From: JBGPHT01 sp041484525
GTDB lineage: Bacteria > Acidobacteriota > Terriglobia > Bryobacterales > Bryobacteraceae
NCBI GenBank assembly: GCA_041484525.1
Contig: JBGPHT010000272.1
Span: 1 to 5,547 of the forward strand
Reading direction: 5' to 3'
Length of the DNA: 5,547 nt
Shown here: in pieces, positions 1-4,847 of the stretch
How the letters are laid out: every line of letters begins with the position of its first letter
Position numbering within the stretch: position 1 is the first letter of the stretch
Notes under the pieces: model-generated
What the model was told of the DNA's origin: nothing
Seen by the model: the letters and a program-made list of their open reading frames with translations, nothing else
Databases searched by the model: none
Translations under genes and position numbers: made by a program

Positions 1-14
1 AAGGCGTCTGAGTA

Positions 15-350
15 TCACTCACAAGGCACCTCCGCTCTCTGAAGCTCAGCAGGATTCTGCTGCGTGGACTTGTACTTCTCGACGACGGCGTTCAGCACGA
101 GTTTCGTCAACCTCGTGTCTAAAATCACGGTCGGCGAAAAGCTGCGTTCGCCGCCCTGAAAGACCGGATGCGTCGGAAACTTGCAGAACGGCTCGCCAAG
201 CCGGTTGATGAGAATGCAGAAATTATCGATCGTCAGCGCGTAGCCTTGCAAAATCAAACTGACTTTCGCCGTGGCGACGGCTGATGTGCGTTGGGATTCA
301 GAAGGATAAATCGTGACCTGTTTGATCACGAAGGGTAAAAGCGTGTTCAT
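15..350 (-). CDS. SpoVG-like small protein
   Basis: This 111-residue protein resembles the SpoVG family, small nucleic-acid-binding regulators first known from Bacillus sporulation and septation and also found in non-sporulating bacteria. The visible pattern is a central beta-rich block (residues 22-60: small hydrophobic strands, then TIDNFCILINRLGEPFCKFP), a loop containing GGERSFSPTV (66-75), and a final helix ending LVLNAVVEKYK (84-94). These match SpoVG in order: the strand with A.A.v.l, the I.V/I hydrophobic strand, the f..P.k segment and the closing aV..eY helix. I chose the ATG at 350 because the methionine 28 codons upstream gives an N-terminus unlike the family. A modest GGGA lies 6-9 bases upstream. 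It is the most downstream gene of a minus-strand series whose preceding member is the broken HTH gene. Family assignment rests on pattern only; an unrelated small protein with a similar fold remains possible. Confidence 0.55.
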   Translation of the reverse strand: MNTLLPFVIKQVTIYPSESQRTSAVATAKVSLILQGYALTIDNFCILINRLGEPFCKFPTHPVFQGGERSFSPTVILDTRLTKLVLNAVVEKYKSTQQNPAELQRAEVPCE

Positions 351-452
351 ACGAGTTCCCGTTTCTTGCGGCTGTGCCGCTTGAATTTGTTTCGCTGATG
401 ACGTACAGCGGAACTCGAAACGGGAAGAACACATCCGTTCGAAAAATCTTTA

Positions 453-474
453 ACCTGCATCGAGCTATGCAGGT
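453..474. repeat. Perfect 8-bp inverted repeat between HTH remnant and SpoVG-like gene
   Basis: ACCTGCAT and ATGCAGGT are perfect inverted copies separated by six bases (CGAGCT on the plus strand). The repeat sits after the stop of the HTH remnant and about 100 bases upstream of the SpoVG-like start. On the minus strand it is followed by TAAAGATTTTT, so it could be a weak intrinsic terminator for the upstream gene. It could equally be a dimeric operator in the leader of the SpoVG-like gene. The sequence alone does not decide. Confidence 0.45.
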
Positions 475-511
475 ACAGCGTTACAGCGAAAGACAAACAC
501 TCAAATGGCCT

Positions 512-604
512 TTACTTCGTCGTAGCGAGCAATCGCTCAAGCTCTTCTCGCGGGATCAGTACGCGATCTCCTACGCGAGCGCACGACAACTTGTTCGCGT
601 CGAT
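512..604 (-). pseudogene. 3' remnant of an excisionase/MerR-type HTH DNA-binding gene
   Basis: About 31 codons are open on the minus strand and end at a TAA at 512-514. They read IDANKLSCARVGDRVLIP followed by REELERLLATTK. This is the classic C-terminal half of the small excisionase-type HTH domain (pattern ..LI..gkL.a.rvGrR.lIpreeLe.ll), in which a wing strand and a recognition-proximal helix follow the HTH. The N-terminal half, where EAA..L.vs.rtv is expected, is missing. The similarity stops at about 604, where the IS left end begins, and the right flank of the IS does not encode the lost half. Such proteins act as excisionases or small regulators in prophages and integrative elements. 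It is now presumably non-functional. The hit is short, but the motif is distinctive. Confidence 0.6.
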
Positions 605-630
605 TATAAGCGCCGGAGCAAAAATAGACC
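604..630 (+). repeat. IS left terminal repeat, outer copy (L1)
   Basis: The core CGGAGCAAAAATAGACC (614-630) matches the right outer core at 16 of 17 positions in inverted orientation. The outermost ten bases (TTATAAGCGC) align with the right end TGTCAAGGGC only with several mismatches and one extra base, and the terminal TG is absent. Either the left tip has diverged or it has been lost. Confidence 0.7.
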
Positions 631-635
631 GTATT

Positions 636-653
636 ACGCCGCGGAAGCGGCGT
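636..653 (+). repeat. Hairpin between the two left-end repeats
   Basis: ACGCCGC and GCGGCGT form a perfect 7-bp stem around GGAA, a GNRA-type tetraloop if transcribed. It lies in a 30-base spacer between the L1 and L2 cores. The corresponding spacer at the right end is only seven bases long and lacks the hairpin. It may be a transposase-site spacer or a leader structure that damps read-through into istA; this is inference. Confidence 0.5.
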
Positions 654-656
654 GAT

Positions 657-677
657 GCGGCGGAGTAAAAGTAGACC
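657..677 (+). repeat. IS left terminal repeat, inner copy (L2)
   Basis: The core CGGAGTAAAAGTAGACC at 661-677 is identical to the inner right copy (3255-3271, inverted). With four flanking bases the match is 20 of 21. It differs from the outer copies by T for C after CGGAG, so the inner/outer distinction is conserved at both ends. Multiple terminal copies like these are the presumed IstA binding sites in IS21-type elements. Confidence 0.8.
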
Positions 678-720
678 GCCGGATTCTTGTTTCACGGGGC
701 AGAGCTGCCTGCGGGGGTAA

Positions 721-739
721 CGGAACTGGTTCGGTTCCG
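721..739 (+). repeat. Small hairpin in the istA leader
   Basis: CGGAAC and GTTCCG pair perfectly around a seven-base loop, ending one base before an in-frame TTG (740) and 36 bases before the preferred istA ATG. It could shape translation of istA or stop upstream read-through, a common device in insertion sequences. No experimental role can be claimed. Confidence 0.35.
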
Positions 740-775
740 TTGAGCCGACGGCAGAGATCGTGGAACACCGGAGGG

Positions 776-2311
776 ATGTACCAGGTGGAGATCTATGGGC
801 GTATACGGCGAGCGGTTTTAGTCGAGGGCAGAAGTCAACGGTCGGTAGCGCGGGAGTTTGGACTGGCGCGCACGACGGTACGCAAGATGTTGGGTTATTC
901 GATTCCGCCGGGCTACCGGCGGAAAGAGCCACCGAAGCGGCCCAGGCTGGGGCCGTGGGTAGGCGTGATCGACGCCATTCTCGAAGAAGACAAGACCAAG
1001 CCAGCCAAGCAGCGGCACACCGCCCAGCGGATCTTCGACCGTTTGCGGGCGGAGCACGCGTTCCCCGGCGGCTACACGATCGTGAAGGACTACGTGCGCG
1101 CCGCGACGCTGCGCAGCCGGGAGATGTTCGTTCCGCTGACCCATGCTCCGGGGACGGCGCAGGCCGACTTCGGCGAGGCGCTGGTGATCGTGGCCGGAGT
1201 CGAGCAGAAGGCGCGCTACTTCGCGATCGACCTGCCGCACTCGGACGACTGCTTCGTGATGGCGTTTCCGGCCGAGACGACAGAAGCGTTTCTGGAAGGC
1301 CACGTTCGGGCCTTCGCCTATTTTGGTGGCGTTCCCAGCTCGATTCTGTACGACAACACGAAGCTGGCGGTGGCGCGGATTCTGGGCGGCGGGGAACGGC
1401 AGAAGACGCGGGCGTTCTCCGAGTTGCAGAGCCACTACCTGTTCGCCGAGAAGTTCGGACGCCCGGCGAAGGGCAACGACAAGGGCAAGGTCGAGGGGCT
1501 GGTGGGCTACGCGCGGCGCAACTTCCTGGTCCCGGTTCCGCGAGTGGCGAGCTGGGAGGAGTTGAACCAGCGGTTGCTGAACGCGTGCCGGGAGCGGCGA
1601 GCGCGGCGGTTGCGCGGCCACCAGGAAACGATCGGGGAGCGCTTTGAGCGCGACCGGGCAGCACTTCTTCCGCTACCGGCCAGTGAGTACGAAGCCTGCG
1701 AGAAGCGGGTGGCGCGGGTCAGCTCGATGTCGTTGGTACGCTACCGCACCAACGATTACTCGGTGCCGACCGAGTATGGGCATCGCGACGTGCTGGTGAA
1801 GGGCTACGTGCACGAGGTGGTGATCGTCTGCGGCAGCCAGGTGATCGCCCGCCACCGGCGCAGTTACCAGCGCGAAGACATGGTCTTCGATCCGCTGCAC
1901 TATCTGGCTCTACTGGAGCAGAAGGCACGGGCGCTGGACCAGGCGGCACCGCTGGTGGGCTGGGAGTTGCCGGAGTGCTTCGACCGCCTGCGGCGGCTGC
2001 TGGAAGCGCGGCTGAACAAGGGCGGCAAACGGGAGTACGTGCAGGTGCTGCGCTTGCTGGAGACGTTCTCTATCCGGGAAGTCGAGCCAGCCATCCTCGA
2101 TGCGCTGCATCTGGGTACGATCAGTTTCGACGCCGTCAAGCATCTGCTGCTGTGCCGCATCGAGCGGCGTCCGCCGCGGCTGGATCTGGAGAACTATCCG
2201 CATCTGCCGCTGGCCGAGGTACAGACCACGCAGGCGGCTGACTACATGACACTGCTTTCCGCGCAGACCATCGTTTCCTCGAAGACATCTATGGGCGAGG
2301 TGACGCGATGA
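776..2311 (+). CDS. istA: IS21-family transposase IstA
   Basis: This is the DDE-type recombinase of the element. It cuts and joins the IS ends with the help of IstB. From the ATG at 776 it has 511 residues, normal for the family. An N-terminal helix-turn-helix lies at about residues 16-39 (SQRSVAREFGLARTTVRKML). The RNase-H-like catalytic core follows, with the acidic triad in AQADFGE (D131), ILYDNTK (D193) and KGNDKGKVEGLV (E240). A Mu-type beta-barrel region (about 316-351, SLVRYRTNDYSVPTEYGHRD) comes next. The start is debatable. MYQVEIY at 776 matches the usual N-terminus of this subgroup, but the best Shine-Dalgarno (GGAGGG, 770-775) abuts that ATG and is better spaced (9 bases) for a GTG at 785. 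A TTG at 740 has no good ribosome site. The 3' end overlaps istB by 4 bases. No frameshift or lost catalytic residue is seen, so it looks active. Confidence 0.95.
   Translation: MYQVEIYGRIRRAVLVEGRSQRSVAREFGLARTTVRKMLGYSIPPGYRRKEPPKRPRLGPWVGVIDAILEEDKTKPAKQRHTAQRIFDRLRAEHAFPGGYTIVKDYVRAATLRSREMFVPLTHAPGTAQADFGEALVIVAGVEQKARYFAIDLPHSDDCFVMAFPAETTEAFLEGHVRAFAYFGGVPSSILYDNTKLAVARILGGGERQKTRAFSELQSHYLFAEKFGRPAKGNDKGKVEGLVGYARRNFLVPVPRVASWEELNQRLLNACRERRARRLRGHQETIGERFERDRAALLPLPASEYEACEKRVARVSSMSLVRYRTNDYSVPTEYGHRDVLVKGYVHEVVIVCGSQVIARHRRSYQREDMVFDPLHYLALLEQKARALDQAAPLVGWELPECFDRLRRLLEARLNKGGKREYVQVLRLLETFSIREVEPAILDALHLGTISFDAVKHLLLCRIERRPPRLDLENYPHLPLAEVQTTQAADYMTLLSAQTIVSSKTSMGEVTR
2297..2303 (+). 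promoter_or_regulatory. Ribosome binding site of istB inside istA
   Basis: GAGGTGA lies four bases before the istB ATG at 2308, within the last codons of istA. With the ATGA stop/start overlap it supports translational coupling, which would tie IstB output to IstA output. Confidence 0.6.
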
Positions 2312-3099
2312 GCCGTGAGGCGAACCCTGCCACCACCGACACGCCGCAGGTGCTGCTGGAACATCACCTGAAGCAGTTGCGGCTGCCGACCTTTCTACGC
2401 GAGTACGACAAGGTGGCGCGGCAGTGCGCGGCCGAGAGTGCGGACTACCCGCGCTATCTGTTGCGCATGACCGAGCTGGAGTTGCTGGACCGCGAACGGC
2501 GGGCCACCGAACGCCGCATTCATCAAGCCCGTTTTCCGGTGGTCAAGAGCCTGGACACGTTTGAGTTCCTGGCCATGCCGTCGGTGAACAAGGCGCTGGT
2601 GCTGGAGTTGGCGCGCTGCGAGTTCCTACTGCGGCGCGAGAACGTGTTGTTGCTGGGCAACTCCGGTACCGGGAAGACGCACCTCGCGCTGGCCCTCGGC
2701 CTGTCGGCCTGCCAACGTGACCATCGCGTCCGTTTCACCACGGCGGCGGCAATGGTGCACGAACTGATGGAAGCCAAGGACGAGAAGCGGCTGCTGCGCT
2801 ACCAGAAGCAGATGGCCAGCTACGAACTGCTGATCGTCGATGAACTGGGCTTCGTGCCGCTGTCCAAGTCCGGCGCCGAACTGCTGTTCGAGGTCTTCAG
2901 CCAGCGCTACGAGCGCGGCTCGACGCTGGTCACCAGCAACCTGCCCTTCCAGGAATGGACCGAAGTCCTCGGTTCGGAACGGTTGACCGGCGCACTGTTG
3001 GACCGGCTCACCCACCACGTCCACATCTTGGAGATGAACGGCGAAAGCTATCGACTGAAGCAGAGCAAGCGCAAACGAGGCTCCCAGCCGAACTCCTGA
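2308..3099 (+). CDS. istB: IS21-family helper ATPase IstB
   Basis: This AAA+ ATPase related to DnaC/DnaA assembles on target DNA, selects the insertion site and stimulates IstA. It has 263 residues, a full-length family member. The N-terminal helical domain (residues 13-110; LLEHHLKQLRLPTFLREY near its start) is the IstB N-terminal region. The ATPase core has Walker A GNSGTGKT at 117-124 and Walker B LLIVDELG at 174-181. It also has a sensor-like TLVTSNLP (206-213) and the family segment DRLTHHVHILEMNGESYR (232-249). The C-terminus is basic (KQSKRKRGS). The start is fixed by the ATGA overlap with istA and by GAGGTGA upstream. All key residues are present and the frame is intact, so it is probably functional with IstA. 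Confidence 0.96.
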   Translation: MSREANPATTDTPQVLLEHHLKQLRLPTFLREYDKVARQCAAESADYPRYLLRMTELELLDRERRATERRIHQARFPVVKSLDTFEFLAMPSVNKALVLELARCEFLLRRENVLLLGNSGTGKTHLALALGLSACQRDHRVRFTTAAAMVHELMEAKDEKRLLRYQKQMASYELLIVDELGFVPLSKSGAELLFEVFSQRYERGSTLVTSNLPFQEWTEVLGSERLTGALLDRLTHHVHILEMNGESYRLKQSKRKRGSQPNS

Positions 3100-3139
3100 C
3101 ACGGCCATCCGCCTCACGCACCCTCCGGGCGAACGCGCC

Positions 3140-3226
3140 TCGGGGAGGAGAGCGTCTTCCGCTCCGGCCTAAACGCGCCGCCTTTCAGACGGCGCTGGCC
3201 TCCGCTTCAGACGCCCTCCTCCCCGA
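3140..3226. repeat. Long nested inverted repeat downstream of istB
   Basis: The arms at 3140-3156 (TCGGGGAGGAGAGCGTC) and 3210-3226 (GACGCCCTCCTCCCCGA) are complementary over 17 bases with one mismatch. Nested within are GGCC/GGCC (3166-3169, 3197-3200) and GCGCCG/CGGCGC (3175-3180, 3190-3195). The whole can fold as one large stem-loop in RNA or DNA. It lies in the non-coding tail between the istB stop and the right-end repeats. No T-tract follows, so it is not a standard intrinsic terminator. It may block transcription entering or leaving the element, or be the remnant of an inserted palindromic repeat. Confidence 0.6.
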
Positions 3227-3254
3227 CAATCCCTGATCTTCTAAACACTCCACT

Positions 3255-3275
3255 GGTCTACTTTTACTCCGCCCC
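3255..3275 (-). repeat. IS right terminal repeat, inner copy (R2)
   Basis: On the minus strand the core CGGAGTAAAAGTAGACC (3255-3271) is identical to L2 at 661-677. It is separated from R1 by seven bases between cores, far less than the 30 bases on the left. This asymmetry between ends is usual in kind for IS21-type elements. Confidence 0.8.
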
Positions 3276-3278
3276 TGT

Positions 3279-3304
3279 GGTCTAGTTTTGCTCCGCCCTT
3301 GACA
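3279..3304 (-). repeat. IS right terminal repeat, outer copy (R1)
   Basis: On the minus strand the end reads TGTCAAGGG followed by CGGAGCAAAACTAGACC, the latter matching L1 at 16 of 17 positions. The terminal dinucleotide on the plus strand is CA at 3303-3304, as expected for IS21. Read outward, the last six bases are TTGACA, a perfect -35 hexamer. Outward -35 elements at the right end are a known feature of IS21, where they form a promoter when two copies join. Confidence 0.8.
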
Positions 3305-3444
3305 GCCGAGCCGCTATACTGATTTCAGGACCCTATTGCAGTCCCAACCCATGGCGCTCGGCCGCATGCGCCGGCCGTTTTCGCATGCAGACTGGATTCG
3401 TGAACGTCGCTGGAGATAGGGACGGGAAGCCAATCCGGCGTACT
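3305..3444. other. Non-coding flank between IS right end and methyltransferase
   Basis: No convincing gene is seen on either strand; the longest minus-strand reading frame with an ATG encodes 17 residues. The stretch holds TATACT (3315-3320), only ten bases from the IS outward TTGACA and so poorly spaced for a standard promoter. It also holds a cluster of palindromes at 3359-3388. It lies downstream of the methyltransferase stop, so it would be its 3' untranslated region. In none of the frames I read does it supply the missing N-terminal half of the HTH gene found left of the IS. Confidence 0.5.
3359..3388. repeat. Overlapping palindromes, terminator-like
   Basis: Two alternative hairpins overlap. 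CGGCCG (3359-3364) can pair with CGGCCG (3372-3377), followed on the plus strand by TTTT (3378-3381). GCATGCG (3364-3370) can pair with CGCATGC (3382-3388). The position, just beyond the methyltransferase stop on the minus strand, suits a transcript end. However, the T-run is on the plus-strand side, so it would act on plus-strand transcription leaving the IS. Terminator function is only a possibility. Confidence 0.35.
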
Positions 3445-4326
3445 TTAATCGTTCGGGCCGTATCCCTTGATCCAAATGCGCAAAGTGTCACCGACACCGC
3501 CGACGCCCACGTTGGGATCGAAGTCAGTCGGAAATTCCAAACGCGGGAATAGCAGCAATTCGTTCACCTTCTTTCGGTTTCGTCCCAGAGAGTAGTGCAT
3601 CGCCATCAAGTACGCGAGCACCTTGTACAATTCCCGGATGAACGGGTGGTCGTCGTAAGACATGACCCAGTTGCTCTTGCCCGCGAGAGCATCGTGCAGG
3701 CGATTGTGATCCGCGTTAGTCCATTTGAACTTGTAAAGCTGATTTCCTGCTTCGTAATATTGCGGATCGAGGAACATGAGAGTATTCGCCCCGCCAGCCA
3801 AGGGGATGACGCTCGCGAAATCTGCATTGAGAACCTTCGTCCGTCCACCCAACAGCCGCCGAGCTTCGTGCAGTTCGCGCACCGTCTTCTCAGCGCCCAA
3901 TCTACTATCGATCTTGCCTTTTGAGGTTTGGTGCTTTCCGCCGAGAGGACGCAATCCCATTCCACCCCACGAAGTGCGGTTCAGGAAGAGGGCGCGAAAC
4001 GCCTGTCCGAGGCGATCCGTGGGCTGGCTCTCTTTGATCTGATTAAAAAGCGACACGGTAGGTCGTGTGTCAAGGATGCGGTCAGCCAGTTGCTGAAGCT
4101 CCTTATCGGGGGCATTGGCGACCAAGTCCCAGAACGCTGAAATACCAGCGTCGAGGTCGTTGACTATGAGTTTGATGTGGGGATGTCGTGCTGCCATCGC
4201 CAGCGCAACCGACCCGCCGCCAACGAAAGGCTCGACGTAGAGGGAAAACCCGGAATACCTGTACAGGGTCGGGAGAATGAAGTCTGTGTATCTGACTTTC
4301 CCACCGGGGTATCTGAACAAGGACAT
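3445..4326 (-). CDS. D12-class DNA adenine N6-methyltransferase with variant DPQY motif
   Basis: This is a 293-residue, full-length member of the Dam/D12 class, which transfers a methyl group from S-adenosylmethionine to N6 of adenine in a short DNA site. Residues 6-10 are YPGGK, the conserved N-terminal block. EPFVGGGS at 32-39 is the SAM-binding FxGxG motif, NDLD at 56-59 is the next acidic SAM contact, and NRTSWGGMG at 116-124 is typical of the class. The catalytic block, normally DPPY, reads DPQY at 187-190 (bases 3757-3768). CAA instead of CCA is a single-base change, so activity is uncertain. The start is taken at the ATG at 4326; a TTG two codons upstream is the alternative, and neither has a strong ribosome site. 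The gene lies 36 bases after the HU-like gene on the same strand, probably one transcript. No restriction endonuclease is visible, so it looks like an orphan methylase of a mobile element. Confidence 0.9.
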   Translation of the reverse strand: MSLFRYPGGKVRYTDFILPTLYRYSGFSLYVEPFVGGGSVALAMAARHPHIKLIVNDLDAGISAFWDLVANAPDKELQQLADRILDTRPTVSLFNQIKESQPTDRLGQAFRALFLNRTSWGGMGLRPLGGKHQTSKGKIDSRLGAEKTVRELHEARRLLGGRTKVLNADFASVIPLAGGANTLMFLDPQYYEAGNQLYKFKWTNADHNRLHDALAGKSNWVMSYDDHPFIRELYKVLAYLMAMHYSLGRNRKKVNELLLFPRLEFPTDFDPNVGVGGVGDTLRIWIKGYGPND

Positions 4327-4362
4327 TTCCAATGGTAAACGGAACTTCGGTGGATCGCCACA

Positions 4363-4803
4363 TCACGGTGGTAATCGTGATGATGCAAGGCCGCTTTTGC
4401 CAAGGTCGGCGCGTCCCCGGGCTTCCTGCCGAAGCTGGTTGATGAGCAAGCCGGGATTGCGTCTTTCGGCTTGAGAACTTGTGCCGCCATCTCCGGTCGC
4501 CTCCCGCTGCCGGAGTTTTCCGAGGCCGATGAATTTTACCTTGCGCTTCGGCGGTATTTCCCGAACTTCGCCGCTGAAGCCGAGCCGCTTCCGTGAGGCG
4601 GGCCGATGGCGGACGGAGAGCTTGCCGAGGCCGCCCAGCTTGATCGTGAATCTGTGCTCGCCAAGATGGTGGAGGAGCGTGTCCTCAAGGCACGAAATGA
4701 ACACGGCCACCAGTTCCTCTGCCTGCTTCTTTGTAGGCAATGCCAGCGCCGTCTGAACGCGCAAGACGAATTCTTCCCGCCCTGCCCGCGATGTGGTCGC
4801 CAT
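4363..4803 (-). CDS. HU/IHF-family DNA-binding protein with C-terminal extension
   Basis: This 146-residue histone-like protein belongs to the HU/IHF family, dimeric proteins that bend DNA and assist recombination, replication and packaging. The N-terminal helices (residues 9-47, EEFVLRVQTAL through AEELVAVFISCLEDTLL) are followed by the beta saddle with RFTIKLGGLGKLSVRHRPA (51-69) and the arm region ending EVREIPPKRKVKFI (79-92), then GKLRQ. This mirrors HU (G.f.vr...; ..IPa.k...F..gk.l). Two oddities: the RNP tip motif, whose proline intercalates DNA in HU, is replaced by RKRLGFSGE (71-79). Also, some 45 polar residues follow the fold, whereas HU usually ends at about 90-95. The start is the ATG at 4803, supported by AGGAGG (4811-4816) seven bases upstream. 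It is the first gene of the minus-strand series and is divergent from the sigma-like gene. Confidence 0.82.
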   Translation of the reverse strand: MATTSRAGREEFVLRVQTALALPTKKQAEELVAVFISCLEDTLLHHLGEHRFTIKLGGLGKLSVRHRPASRKRLGFSGEVREIPPKRKVKFIGLGKLRQREATGDGGTSSQAERRNPGLLINQLRQEARGRADLGKSGLASSRLPP

Positions 4804-4847
4804 TGATTTTCCTCCTTTGTTACGGTCGGCAACGAAGGGAGATTCCA
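4804..4847. promoter_or_regulatory. Compact divergent start region with two ribosome sites
   Basis: Only 44 bases separate the HU-like ATG (minus, 4803) from the sigma-like ATG (plus, 4848). Both ribosome sites lie inside it: AGGAGG for the HU-like gene (4811-4816, minus strand) and AGGGAG for the sigma-like gene (4836-4841, plus strand). There is no room here for two ordinary promoters, so at least one must lie within the opposing coding sequence, giving overlapping antisense 5' ends. Confidence 0.6.

Larger units (their letters stand above)
604..3304 (+). mobile_element. IS21-family insertion sequence
   Basis: This element of about 2.7 kb carries istA and istB in the usual overlapping order. 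It is bounded by inverted copies of an A-rich repeat that occurs twice at each end, which is characteristic of IS21 multiple terminal repeats. The right end is clear: on the minus strand it begins TGTCAAGGGCGGAGC, giving the expected terminal 5'-TG/CA-3' at 3304. The left end is less clean. The first recognisable repeat is CGGAGCAAAAATAGACC at 614-630, preceded by TTATAAGCGC rather than TGTCAAGGG, so the left limit is uncertain between about 604 and 613. A possible 5-base target duplication is imperfect (GTCGA at 599-603 against GCCGA at 3305-3309). The element is visibly more GC-rich than its flanks. Both transposition genes are intact. Confidence 0.88.

Noticed and set aside
374..655. Plus-strand open frame of 93 codons spanning the SpoVG-like leader, HTH remnant and IS left end
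   Set aside because: It crosses the IS boundary and runs antisense to better supported minus-strand features.
604..677. CRISPR-like pair of repeats at the left IS end
   Set aside because: Only two related copies, matched by inverted copies at 3255-3304; they are IS21 terminal repeats.
760..1647. Plus-strand open frame of 295 codons in a second frame of istA
   Set aside because: Shadow frame; low-complexity R/G/A-rich product with no family resemblance, while istA in the other frame is unmistakable.
537..1664. Long minus-strand open frame (375 codons) opposite istA, rich in R, S, P and A
   Set aside because: Composition is typical of the antisense of GC-rich coding DNA, and it covers the well-conserved istA and the IS end. 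No recognisable domain.
2626..3117. Minus-strand open frame opposite istB (163 codons)
   Set aside because: Antisense shadow of the intact IstB ATPase, with no ribosome site or known motif.
3299..3320. Standard sigma-70 promoter (TTGACA/TATACT)
   Set aside because: Spacing is ten bases instead of about seventeen, so it is not called as a promoter feature.
3385..3550. Plus-strand ATG frame of about 55 codons starting near the 3382-3388 palindrome
   Set aside because: Mostly antisense to the methyltransferase 3' end, with no ribosome site or family match.
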